A stretch of 64,000 nt of DNA, taken from Cunninghamia lanceolata (lineage: Eukaryota > Streptophyta > Pinopsida > Cupressales > Cupressaceae). Made by a program: the position numbers and the translations under genes. The first letter of the stretch is position 1. The number at the start of each line of letters is the position of its first letter. The stretch is taken from positions 13,648,501-13,712,500 of the forward strand of contig BSBN01000254.1 of the NCBI GenBank assembly GCA_027924645.1. The letters are read 5' to 3'. Below the pieces are notes generated by a model that did no database searches, was not told where the DNA came from, and worked only from the letters and a program-made list of their open reading frames with translations. Shown here piece after piece: positions 10,131 through 21,316 of the stretch.

Positions 10131-11760
10131 TTTATGTTATTATAGTACTCTTACTATATACATTTAAAAAAATAATTGCTCATGTATGAGTAGGAATTAT
10201 TTGGGTGATTCTTTCGACTTGGAATTTTTCTTTGACCTTTCCAATAAATTGAAATGTTTGTGACTGCATTTTGATATTTTGACTCTCTTTGACTTGAAAG
10301 TCTTAAAGTTCCTATTGAAGCATTGTTTTCATTATGCTAGAACTAGTGGAGCATCTTGAGCATTTGAAGCTATGCAATTTTGTGCATTTATGCATTTAAA
10401 TATGAAATTAACTATGTGCAGAAACTCTTTTTGTAGTTTAGTGTTGACCATCTTTTCCTTTAAGTCAATCATCTTATACAATATTGACTCGATATTCTAT
10501 GATTTGGTGTTGAGATCATGTTGATTTTTTTGACTTTTTGATCATCTGTGAAAGTCATAGTAAGTTCATCTTTTCTATGTTAATGATTTTATTTTCGATA
10601 AAGAGATCATGATGAACTTTATAATCCTTGATCTTCTTTGATTTAGTCAAATTATTTATTTTTGGACATTTAGTGATGGAATTATGTTGAACAACTTATC
10701 CTTATTGATGGTTCTTTGGTGATTTAGAGTTGTAATCACTTTTTAAGATGTTAATTTTATCAATGACTTAGTGTTGTAATAACAGTTAACCAATAGTGGT
10801 TTAGTGTTGAATCATATTGATCTACTTCCGTTTACTATTGATCTTCTTATCTTTGATGAAATCATAATTTAATGATGTAATCATGTTGAAATATTTAATT
10901 TTTATGACCTTCTATGTTGATATAACTCCATAATGTTCAAACATCTCTTTCGATTTAGTTAAATGATCCTTTGATAATTAGAATTATTGTTGAGAAGGCA
11001 CTCTTGATAAATAGAGATGATGATTAGTAATAAAATTCATTCTTCCATTATGTGTTTAGAGTGTTTATTGTTCAAATGTCACATGTGGGATTGGTATGTT
11101 TGACAAGATGAACTTAAAGTATTTTATTTTCTATCCTTATAGCAAGGAATTGTACAATTTGGGTAAGATTGTATGTTAAAGTCACCTATATACAAATGTC
11201 TTAGGTTTTGATAAGACTAATTTAACTTATTTCATGATTATAAGTTAGGATCTTGAACCATGCCTAATAGAGATAAGAGAACATAGATCCTAGAATAAAT
11301 TTGAGTGGAGTTTTTGCATGAAGTTCTTATGAATTATGACTTGGGATATTCTTACTTCTTGGTTATAGAAAAGGATATTATGTCTAATGTAGACTAGGTA
11401 AGCATATATGTGTTATGTCTAAAAATGATGATAAATGTCTCATTATACTAATTTAACTAAAAGGGATTGATGAAATAATGTTTGAGGTAATGAAGTAGCT
11501 AGGCATTGGCTATCTTTGTTAAAAAGGGGGTATTTAATATTTTATCACTAATGCTCTAACAATTGAGCAAGTGTTTGATTGTAGACATAGGAACTATGAT
11601 ATTATGAGCTAATAGGTACATTGGAGGTAATTGACACCCTAATCAGGTAGACAGATTGTAACACTAAGGTAAAACAAGTTTAGAAAAAGGTATGGATCTT
11701 TCTTATGAGTTTGGTTTAAACTTAACTTGATTATCAGGATGATGACTCTTCCAAGAAGGG
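10131..11760 (+). other. Gene-free AT-rich DNA with diffuse repeats
   Basis: No reading frame of interest. Between about 10435 and 10990 a phrase like 'gatttagtgttgtaatcatgttgat' recurs six or seven times in diverged form at irregular spacing, suggesting an eroded tandem repeat. The remainder shows no structure I can name. Confidence 0.5.
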
Positions 11761-11990
11761 AAGGATGCCACAACCCTTATTTTTTGATATTTAATTAGGG
11801 ATTTATAAAAATATTATTATATTATTATTTAATTGACTGCTGACTCATTTCGATTGTGTTTGTGACAAGGACACTCTCTCAATAGAGAGACTATCATCGA
11901 GGCATAGGGCATTAATCCGACCAAAGGTGAAATGTTTTTAAGCAAATTTGCACACACCAGATAGATTTCTTTTTTTTGGGTGAATAAGTG
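11760..11990 (+). repeat. Possible LTR start
   Basis: A purine run 'ccaagaagggaaggat' (11750-11766) is followed by 'tgccacaaccctt', and then AT-rich sequence with 'ggacactctctcaatagagag'. Purine tract plus TG is the pattern of a 3' LTR boundary, and it could pair with the candidate 5' LTR end near 8678. No convincing repeat of it was found in the window, so the call is weak. Confidence 0.3.
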
Positions 11991-12099
11991 TTGCTAGTAT
12001 GACAATGAATATATCAAAATAAGAAACTGAATACATAGCTCAAAAATAATTGATGACATCCAATTACATGTCATAGAGATATTTCCTAGACTATTGGAC

Positions 12100-12700
12100 A
12101 TAGTGCTAGAGGAATGTAAGTCCATCAACTAGTTCAATGGCTCCTTCTACTTGGGATGGAGATAAAAGATCTTTGTACTAGTTGACAAAATAGGCAAAAG
12201 TTTCCATATTGTTCCTCTGTATGCCTTGCCTATAAACAACCAAAGCTTGACCTGCCACTTGAATTTTATTTACTGCTGCTGAATCGAAGACCCCAGCCAT
12301 GGAACCATAACTTGGCCATTTGTTAAAATAGGACATAGCATCCTTTGTTGTGTTCACCATGATGGATTTCATGAAACTGATTGCCATAATATTCCTGTTG
12401 CTTTACCTTCCCAAAATCATAATAGAGTTGACAAAGAACTCTTCATAAAGGAAGCCATTATGGATATGACCTCTACTGAAGACATGAGTGCCTATCACTT
12501 TGAAGATTGTGTCAGCCACTTCCTTAGAGCCTGCATTGAAGATTCATCTAATCTATGTTTTCAGGTCTTCTACAACATTTTCCTCCTAATCCTCATCATC
12601 ATCCTCACTTTCTTCCTCCTTTACATCCTCCTCTTCTTCCTTCTCTTCCCTATTTCCTTCCTCATCTTCCTCTAAATCTGTAGTCTGGCAAATGCAAATG
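12100..12700 (-). pseudogene. Degenerate minus-strand frame with acidic stretch, unidentified
   Basis: One minus-strand frame runs from about 12700 to 12100 with only a handful of stops. It begins with an acidic block (EEKEEEDVKEEESEDDDED), continues through 'SKEVADTIFKVIGTHVFS' and 'NGFLYEEFFVNSIMIL', then 'MAISFMKSIMVNTTKDAM' and 'KWPSYGSMAGVFDSAAVNK', ending past 'NNMETFAYFVN'. The longest uninterrupted part is 12178-12387 (69 codons). The continuity of frame argues for a decayed protein-coding gene or a transposon product. I recognise no family, and neighbouring sequence gives no context. A short plus-strand frame at 12460-12675 is its shadow. Confidence 0.45.
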
Positions 12701-13600
12701 CAATTGATGGACATCCTATTCATCATTTTGATTGTGAAGACTACTTCTCTGTTTGCTCCCTCTTTGTAGTAATGACTGCGAGTGGGGTAAGTGCAAGAAG
12801 ATGGGGGGCCAAAAAGGGGTCTTAAGTGGCCACTTTTTTCTGAGATCAGGAAATACTAGCCTTCGATGAGAAATTGAGCATAGTTACACTCAAAATTTAA
12901 AGATACAACCAAAACAATGTTTGTAGTGCTCCAAGTCTACTTTCTAAACTACTATTTTATTTTTTAAAAATGGTATAGATTAAGGGGTTCAAAACAGGGA
13001 GCCACAGAAATTGGTGTTGTTTCTGTCAAAAACATAGCATAGCGTGTTTTGTGGCTCCCTCAAAAGGTTAAATTTTTTTGGTATTTTTAAAATCACTTCA
13101 GTGAGAAATTAGCTAACAACATGTAGTTTATGCCTGATTTTTCTGATAATTATTCAATGAATATTTGATTTTTTACTAATTTTCAAAGTGGACACATCCT
13201 AAAAAATAGAATTTTGGTTGTGCTACCCCTATAAATTTTGAAAACTAATTGAAATTGTTTTTTTTAATATGTATAGAATGGAATCTAGTTTATAAAAATG
13301 TAATTTATTTGAAATTTCAATCAATGGTTAATTTATAATGAAAAAAAGACTAAACACTAGTTTTTGCCCAAAAACGAACACACAAATAAAAGGAATTAAA
13401 GATGAAAGGCTTAACATTGTCAAAATGTGAAAAAAATTACATCATTCAATAGATAAGAGAAAGCATAACATTACCCTAGTGTTCAATTTCTTTGACCTTG
13501 AAACACATGCAAATCTGAGGGTTAGCATGAACAAATTATGTGAAATCTTGTAGAATTTGCAAAAACACATTTGTAGATGTTGGGAAGGCACTCCAAGCAT
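12701..13600 (+). other. No gene seen
   Basis: AT-rich sequence, stops in all frames, no repeat pair found. It contains two similar phrases, 'gggagccacagaaa' and 'gtggctccctcaaaa' (about 13000-13065), in opposite orientation. Confidence 0.6.
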
Positions 13601-13621
13601 TTGGGTTGGAAATCCAAATCA

Positions 13622-13646
13622 AATCCCAAGCCTAAGGCTTGGGATT
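13622..13646. repeat. Perfect 12-bp-arm hairpin
   Basis: The arms 'aatcccaagcct' and 'aggcttgggatt' are exact reverse complements separated by one base. No T-run follows that would suggest a polymerase III terminator. It lies 180 bp from a microsatellite and a second inverted repeat. Confidence 0.85.
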
Positions 13647-13727
13647 CCCAAAGAAAAATATAACGCATTCACATTATGTTGTGTTTTTTTTTCCTTTTTT
13701 GCATGTTTGCTAGTTTTTGCCCAATTT

Positions 13728-13767
13728 GACATAATGCGAGTGAGTTATAACGTGCTCGCGTTATGTC
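13728..13767. repeat. 13-bp inverted repeat around GTTATAACGTG
   Basis: Left arm 'gacataatgcgag' (13728-13740) and right arm 'ctcgcgttatgtc' (13755-13767) pair with one mismatch. The 14-base loop contains 'gttataacgtg'. The same core occurs in an inverted repeat at 28637-28690 on the other side of the telomere-like array. Confidence 0.8.
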
Positions 13768-13803
13768 TCCCTTTGAATGATTTATGTTCATGTTTCATAA
13801 GTA

Positions 13804-13992
13804 TGTTTGATGGATGTATATATGTATATATGTATGCTTGTAGTTATGTATGTATGGTTGTATGTATGTATGTACATGTATGCATGCTTGTATGTATGTA
13901 TATATGTATGCATGTTTGTATGTATGTATGTACATGTATGTATGTATGTGTGTATGTATGCACATGTATGTATGTATGTATGTATGTATGTA
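13804..13992 (+). repeat. ATGT/GTAT microsatellite
   Basis: Tetranucleotide GTAT repeats with interspersed 'tacatgtatgcatg' variants repeat at a second level of about 56 bp. Tyrosine/cysteine/valine-rich reading frames over this stretch are artefacts of the repeat. Confidence 0.93.
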
Positions 13993-14040
13993 AGGGTTTT
14001 GGGCTTAGGGTATATAAGGACCTAAGCCCATATAGTTTTT

Positions 14041-14508
14041 AAGGTTGAGGGTTGAGGGATTAGGGCTTAAGTAATAGGTAGAGAATAGAGGGTAGAGGGT
14101 AGAGGTTAGAGGGTTGAGGGTTATAGTTGAGGGTTAGTATTTAGGTTATTAAGTGTATAAGGCATGGGGATTAGGGTTTAGGATATTGGGTTTAGGGTTT
14201 ACGATATGGATTGAGGATATATAAGGCATAGGGTGACTTAGGTTGAGAGCACGTATGGTTTAGGTTTAATTTAAGTATAGAGTTGAGGCACAATATTTGG
14301 GGTTAAGGGTATAAGGGTGAGGTTATATAGGGTATAGGATTGAGGGTTTGTGGGTGTAGGCTTCAGGGTTTAAGGTATAGGGTTGAGGATTGAGGGATTA
14401 GGGCTTAAGTAAATGGTTGAGGGTTTAGGGATAGGTTTTAGGGTTTAGGGTTTAAGGGTTAAGAGTTCAGGGATAGGGTTTATGGTTTAGGGGTAAGGGA
14501 TTAGGGTT
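14041..14508 (+). repeat. Degenerate telomere-like array, left part
   Basis: The sequence is built from TTTAGGG and variants (TTGAGGG, TTAGGG, TTTAAGG, GATTAGGG), always G-rich on the plus strand. It is interrupted at 14508 by the Tat-type element and continues at 24742. The variants and the flanks on both sides show an interstitial array and not a chromosome end. Confidence 0.9.
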
Positions 14509-15437
14509 TGTAGTTAGGGTAAAATTGCAAATCAGGGCAAATGAATAAACAACAATGATAAAAACCCTAGCAATGCACAATGAAGCACACCACAACATGA
14601 AAATCACAATAACAATTGTAAATGCAAACTGATCTCCATACTATGCTTGATTTATCTCCATTGCTCTTCTCCACCTTGCATGAGCATGCAAGATTTTGAA
14701 AGATGATTGTTGAAGGAATGTTAGGTGCTCACTTCTATAGCATAACAATGCTATGAAGATGATAGATGGAGGATGCAAAGGCTCTAATGATATTTTGACA
14801 GCATGTGGATACTTGAGGATCAATGCATGCTAATGGCATATGAGGGGGTTGATTTATAGGAAAGACTTGGTTCAAATAGATGGTTGAGATTAAAAAGCTA
14901 AATGATTGATGTGGATGGCTAGGATTGATTCGGTTATTCCCACTCTTCAAGGGAGTTGCAGTCATTTGACAAGTGTACATAAAAAAGTACTACATGTGAA
15001 AGATATTAAATAAAGGATGTAGTACCACTTATCTTTTTAAATGAAAGAGGCACACATGTCGGCTCATAAGATAAATTAATTAAATAAATACAATTTATTT
15101 AATTAATTGGAAAGTCAGCTTATGATGAAATGTGAGGGAAATCAATTAAACAAATAATTTTTTTTAATTAATTGGGTAGATGATTAGGATAGGATTGGGA
15201 TATGATGTGGAAATTAATTAAATAAATAAAATTTATTTAATTAATTGGAAAGTGGGATAAGGATGGGATTAAAATGGGATTTTAATTAAATAAATAAAAT
15301 TTATTTAATTAATTGGCTAATGGATAAATGGGATTAAGAGTGGGATTTAGGACAAAATGCTACATGATGTCTAAGTAATGTTTTTGACAAAGTGTTGCTA
15401 GACATACACAAATTTGGGACAAATTTGGGTGTCTACA
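14509..15437 (-). repeat. 3' LTR (left) of the 14509-24741 element
   Basis: 929 bp. Compared with the right LTR it lacks about 45 bp near 15140, a segment bounded in the other copy by 'atgtgag' repeats. It also lacks a 14-bp 'atgatagatga' unit near 14760. The second half holds several 'ttaattaaataaa...tttatttaattaa' palindromes. Confidence 0.93.
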
Positions 15438-15455
15438 TTTTGCCCCTCTTTGAGA
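15438..15455 (-). promoter_or_regulatory. Polypurine tract
   Basis: On the minus strand CTCAAAGAGGGGCAAAA immediately precedes the TGTAGAC start of the 3' LTR. This fixes the element's orientation. Confidence 0.85.
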
Positions 15456-15574
15456 TGATGTTTGAGATGATAAGCTTTATGTCGAGTAACATCATTTCAA
15501 AGAAGTTAAGGTATGGATAGAGGAAAAAGATATGATGAGGATGAAAAGAATAAGATGATCATGGAAAGATAGGA

Positions 15575-15600
15575 TGATGATGCCCCCTCGAGAGGATAGG
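15575..15600 (-). promoter_or_regulatory. Conserved G-run near the 3' LTR
   Basis: Plus strand 'gatgatgccccctcgag' (minus strand CTCGAGGGGGCATCATC) lies 144 bp inside the element. The same 'gatgccccctcg' lies 110 bp inside the unrelated-looking 25 kb element (37429-37440). It could be a secondary purine-primer or packaging signal. Confidence 0.5.
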
Positions 15601-18415
15601 CGGGTTAGACAAACACGGGTAGGCTCTCGAAAGAAAACGGCTTGGCTGCAAAAGAAAGATAAGGGAGTGGATAGAAGAAATGAATGATGTGTTATGCTGC
15701 AATGGAAAGTGAGCAACCATGATGTTTGATATAGCACTAGATGTTATGCACCAAGGTATAAGGACCAAGGTGACAATGTGTCTTGTGCCCCAGCATAATA
15801 CAATCTTGTCTAGCATATGAGGAAGTAAACTTAGAGCATTGAAGTCCTAATGCACAAAAGGTATATGATATGACCTTAGATACAAAGGATAGTGCAAAAA
15901 GCTATTCCAACATACACAAGATATGAATATTAGCTGAATGATTCGGATATGATGCAAATGCAAGATAAAATGATAACACACACAAGCAAGCAAGCAAGCA
16001 AGCATGCACAAATGATTCAAAAACAAACAAGGTATTGCCCCTATCAAGCTGTAAACCGATGATCAATTACTGATTGATGATGATAGTGTTGAGAGTGTTG
16101 TCATTGCAGGGAACACTATATCTCTAGATCAACACAAGGTTGTTTGCTAAGTTGGTTGGCTGATTGGTTGATTAATTTGGCTTACAAAAAGGCTAGGATC
16201 AAGACCATGGATTGTGTTTGGATAATTTGGTTTGATTGATTAACTTGATTGGTATGGATTAAGGATGGGCTTGCATTTGGATCATTGCTTTGATTCTTTG
16301 GATTGAGTTGATTTGATGAATGATTAGATGATCTGATTGAAGGAAATGGATTGATTGAATGATAGATTGGTTGGAAGAAGTTGTTTATTGATGATGTAGA
16401 TGATAGATGATAGAAGAATGATGAGAGGAGAAAAAGGAAAATCACTTGTGCCTGAATCTGGGCACTTCCTTTGTACTCCAGACTGCCTACATACCCTGTA
16501 TCCACGGGATCAAGGCACTTAATGATGGAAATGAGATGTAGTTCTGATTTGTGTTTTATTGATGATGATGAATGATCACGTTATGGATTGATGAAATGTT
16601 GATGATGGGATGATATGTGGTGGATTGAGCAACTTTTGATTGATTTTGATTGGATTTGTTCCAATTGGAGTTGATGTGATTGAGTTGATTTGCTTTGGTG
16701 TTGATGCTGATGATTGAATTGTTTTGAATGATGATAGTGATGTGTGATGATTAGAGTGTCCACTCAATCTAAGCATAAGCAAGTGTTCTTAGTGTTCTCA
16801 AAAGATGTAAAACAAACAAGGTATTGCCCTTGTCAAGTCATAAACCAATGATTAATTGTTTGATTGATTTGTTGATGATAGTGTTGTCATTGTGGGGAAA
16901 GCTATATCCCTAGATCAACACAAGGATGTGGGAATGCTATATCCCATTGATGATGATTGATGATGTTTGATTTGGCTCATGACAAGATTAGGATCAAAAC
17001 CTATTGATTTGGTTGGATAATGTTCCTTGATTGATTGGCTTGCTTGATATGGATTAGTGTGACTTGGATTTAAGATCATTGCTTAGATTGATATGATTGG
17101 AAGAAGTGATTGATTGAAATGGATGAATGAATGTTATTGATAGGAAGAATTGATGATAATGATTTGATTTTGATTGAATGTTGATTGGTTTTATTGCTTG
17201 GATATTTGATTTTTTGAATTTTTGACATATTGTGATTTTTTTTTTGGGATATTTTGATTTTTTTGTGTTTTTGAATGTTTTGGGATATCAATGGATTTAC
17301 AATTTTGGTAGCCTTTGTGCTTGATACCAATGATAAGGGAGAAAACCAAGTCTAGGTGCAAAGAATGTAGGTTAAAAGGATTGGATGGTTAAAAGGATGG
17401 ATGATAGTAAATGGGATAGAGGACTCATGATATATGGATGGATAAAGAGATAGGCCATAAAAGGGATGGATTCATGCCTCATGATAAATGGATAGGTAGG
17501 CTATAGTGGAAAGCTCATGATAAATGGATGGGGATAAGCTATAAGATGGAAAGCTTATGATAAGGATACGCCATAGTAGATGGATCATAAGGAAGCTACA
17601 ATGTGATCTCCAAAGGCTATGTTGCATAGGAAGAATAACTTGCCCCATTCTAGGTGGTAATGCTTAAGATTTTTACATGATAAAGTTCATGACCAAGGAT
17701 GACATGATTGGATTGGTTTGAATGGGATGGATAAATGGTCAATGGATAGGACTTGGTTTGAAAAGAAGGTATGTCAAGAAATATCCAAACTTGTTTCAAA
17801 ATTTTGCCCCTATGTCTTCATCGAAATCAAAAGGTGGAAGGGTGGATGAAGAGACTCAATAGGATAGGTGTATTTATGTAATGGCTAAGGATGGTAGGAT
17901 GATATGGTAATGGTAGAACATGATAGGATGGAAAATGTTATAATGAGATAGATAATTTGGAAATGGATAGGTTGGATGAGACAATGTGCCCCCAAGTGTA
18001 AGTGACATAGAAGATCAACCTACACATGATGCATCTTTGCTAGGTCTTCATCATGGTACTTATCCAAGGAGCCTATTTACCAGGTTTTCACCATTGGATG
18101 AAGGGCTTTCTCTTTACTATTTTTTTTTTTTTTGATGGGATGACAATTACACATAGTGCCTGTTTGCTAGGTTTTCACCATGGTAATGGATAGTAGGGAC
18201 TCAATTGTCTAGTGCTATGAAAGATGATAGTGTCCCATTAGAGATGGATGATGTCTTCACATGAACCATGTCATTATGATCATAGATGTTGATAAGGGAT
18301 TGCGTGGATGGGAGATGAAGTAGGTAGATAGTGGATTATGAAAGGTTCATGCAAGGATAGATGGATGGGGATAGTGGATTATGATGTGGGTTATGTCAGA
18401 CTTAGGATGAAAGGC
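15601..18415 (-). other. Non-coding 3' half with an internal duplication
   Basis: No domain could be recognised on either strand. A segment of about 330 bp occurs twice: 16018-16350 and 16805-17140. Both copies hold 'caaacaaggtattgccc', 'gatgatagtgttg', 'ctagatcaacacaagg' and 'aggatcaa', about 785 bp apart. Much of the rest is simple GATT/GGAT-rich sequence, which yields serine/histidine-rich false frames. A block at 18030-18185 is conserved with the 25 kb element. Confidence 0.7.
18030..18185 (-). promoter_or_regulatory. Conserved block just 3' of the coding region
   Basis: Three copies of a 'ctgtttgccaggttttcacca'-like phrase (plus strand) occur near 18032, 18071 and 18159, with 'tcatcatggtacttatccaagg' between the first two. 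The same order and spacing occur at 49205-49345 in the 25 kb element, also just downstream of the last coding domain. Adjacent to it both elements have an A-rich run on the sense strand. Confidence 0.65.
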
Positions 18416-21316
18416 TTATGTAAAAGCATGGACCATAGGAAGGTGATAGGGAAGATATGTAGGATAATGGATGGAAGATGGGGAGATGTAGTTATGTGGA
18501 GGTGCTGCAGAGTGGAAGGGAACCATGACCAATGGTTGCACACACTGTGATAAACATTGAAACTTTTGATGAGAAGGTGGTGTAGGAAGCAATGGAGATG
18601 TTTGCTTAGGAGATGGTTGATGAAGTGATTTAGGAACCCACATAGATTTAGTATTTTTAGTCCTTTTGCTTTGCTTGTGAGATTTTTGAAGGGAATGGAT
18701 GTTTTGGGTGGAAATAGGCTCTTGGATGGATATAGGTGATTGGGATTCTTGAGATGTGGATGAAGATGCCTCATTCGCTTTGCTAGCTATTTTCTTAGGA
18801 ACCCAAATCATTTTGCTTTTGGGCTTTGCATTTGGAGGTATGGGCTTGGATAGCTTTGTGAATGTACTTTGCTTAGAAGATGGATGATTTAGAGACTTTT
18901 CACATTGATGCCCTAAGGCATGAGGGTCCTTAGGAGTTTTAGTTGGATTTTTAGCTTTATAGATAAAGCCATCAAAATTTTTACTTTTGAATCCCATGGG
19001 GTGGGTGGAGTGGATGGAATGATTGGAAGCTTTATACTTAGGCGATGTGTGCATTTGTTGGTCATGATTAGGGATGTAAGGATACTTATGAATGATAGGT
19101 ATGTTAGGTGTTGGAAGCAATGGTGGCAAGGTGGATGGAGGGATATTAGGAGTTGGTAAAAGTGGAGGCAAATTAGATGGCGGAAGGTGTACGGTCACAT
19201 GCTTTTGACATTTATAGGATGATGGAGTTGGAATGGCAACATATGTTTTGGGTAGATGATGGGGGGTGTGATGGAAAGTGGTAGGTTTAGGATACATGAA
19301 GGGATTACCAACATCTTTAGATTGTTTACCTTCGGGTGTGTATCCAAGGCCATATGAGCATGGAGGGATCTTGACATGGTTTGGCTCCAAAGTACCTTGT
19401 TCATAAAGGCCTAGGCCTTTACCTTGGTAGTTCATGTTTTGGAGAATGCGATGAGCTATAGGAATAGATGTAGTTTGGACATTAGACTTGAGTTCATTAT
19501 TGGATGGAGAAGGTGAAGTGGATAAAGGTCATTGTTGTCCTAAGGAAGAACATTCATGGACTAAGGTGGTAAGACCAAGTGGATATGATGGTGGACTTGA
19601 AGTGGAATCAATGGTGGATATGGAAGGAGGATCATTAGGATATTGATTAGCATTGTATTCACTAAGATCCAAGCTATTGATTTGATCTTTAATGATTACT
19701 TCAGGGACAAGTGTCTCATCATGACAAGTGGATGTTTGCTCATTATGGATAGGCCTAGATGGCAGATGACTAGGAGCAATGTGGATATCTTGCTCATGGA
19801 TAGATATAGGATTATGGATAGGATCAAGGTGCTTATGGATAGCTTATTCATAGGTATCATCTTGATCATAAAGAAGGTAAATGTTATGGATGGGTTGCAT
19901 CAAAGTGTTTCGATCTTGAGTTGGACTAGGGCTTAATGTTTCCACATGCTTAGGATTAAACCTTTGACATACCTCTTGGGTTGCTTGAATAGAAGTAGAT
20001 GACTCTTGAATAGGCTCTTGGTCAACAACATGAGAACATGTTGACTCTTGACTTGGATTCATAATAGGAGACTCTTGAATAGGCTTGATGGCTTGTAGGT
20101 CACATGATGGGCTTGAAGGACTAAGAATGCTAATTGAGGGCTCTTGGATAAGCTCAAGGATAGGTGGACCACATGATGGGATTATAGGATTGGACATGAC
20201 CTTTGGAAGTTCTTTGGTAGGCTCATGAATGGGTGTTTGACATGGAGGTAGTTTATTCCTAGTTAGTAGCCAATGGATCACATCCTTCGCAAGGGTATGA
20301 GTGGATGGGCAATATAATGGATGGATGATAATAGTAGATGGTGTTGTAGGCTTATGATTAGGATTAGGTTGAGGGCTAATTGGATTGGATGGATTAGGAT
20401 TTGGACTAGATGGGGGTGACACATAGGATGGAGATGATGTGGCATGATTTCCCATTATAGGTGGGTACACCTTGTAAACAATTGAGACAAATATTGGGCA
20501 TTGATTTGTATTATGGCCTTTGGTCCTATGGTATGCACAATAATCATGTTCATCATATGGACTTTCTTCACATGGTTTGACTTCAGGAAGTTCAATGAGT
20601 TTTTCTTCAAGCATTCGTTGTAAAACTATCTCAGCCGCATCCTTAGGTGAAGGATTAGAATGACATGGTGATGAAGGTAATGGAGGGCTTGGTGGTTTGG
20701 AAGGTAGAGGGATTAATGGACTAGGAATGGGATCACATGATGGTGTTGGGATAGGACTTGTTGGCTCATGTGTTGGCATGTGATTGGATGGTGGTGGCCA
20801 CTCTAGATTGGTATCTCCCTTGTCAAAGGTAATTAAGTCTTGCATAGGATAAATTGGGCTTTGATTTATGTACAAGGGGCCACTTAGATTTGGATATTGT
20901 TCTTGTGAAATCACTTGATTGCTTTGTGGATGGGCTTGGTAGTGCATTAGAATAGTGGCATGAGGGATTTGATAAGCTTGAGGTGGATGTTCATAAGTTG
21001 ATGTGGCATTGACCTAGTGGATAGGTGGATTAAGTTGATAGGAGGTGGATGGATATGACATGTGGCTATGAAGTGGATTAGGTTGGTATGTAGTGGCTAA
21101 GGATTGTTGTGCTTGTCGAGCTTGACTAGTGGCTAAAAGATGTTGGACTTAGGTTACGAGGTGTTGCAGATGAGGTGATTAGCTTGCGTGGGGTTGAGCT
21201 CTTTGGATGAAGAATTGTAATGTTTCAATGGTGTCTTGGTTTAGGGGTTGTGATCCTTGATAAAGATTTTGGAGGAATCTATGGAATTTGATTTTTGGGT
21301 CTTTTGGTGTAAACAT
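18416..21316 (-). pseudogene. Long proline-rich Gag-like frame with zinc knuckle and G-patch
   Basis: One minus-strand frame extends from an ATG at 21314-21316 to 18416 (about 966 codons). It has around five internal stops and no frameshift that I can see. The largest open blocks are 19844-20947 and 18416-19435. The N-terminal part is Gln/Pro-rich. A knuckle CAYHRTKGHNTNQC (C-x2-H-x4-H-x4-C) lies near 20500-20542; this CxxH form is usual for Tat/Ogre Gag. A long Pro/Ser region with repeated 'IQESP' phrases follows. Next, at about 19310-19435, is a G-patch: GKGLGLYEQG, then YGLGYTPEGK. The tail repeats a basic 'K.KSMWVPK' phrase. The order knuckle then G-patch matches Gag-protease-G-patch in related elements, but the protease core is missing. 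The product would be an RNA-binding structural protein at most. Confidence 0.7.

Noticed and set aside
12460..12675. Plus-strand frame with hydrophobic leucine/phenylalanine end
   Set aside because: It is the antisense of the acidic block of the minus-strand pseudogene, which explains its composition.
13557..14042. 161-codon cysteine/tyrosine/valine-rich plus-strand frame
   Set aside because: Most of it is a translation of the ATGT microsatellite.
16182..17330. Several serine/histidine/asparagine-rich minus-strand frames
   Set aside because: They come from GATT/GATG-rich simple sequence in the non-coding half of the Tat-type element.
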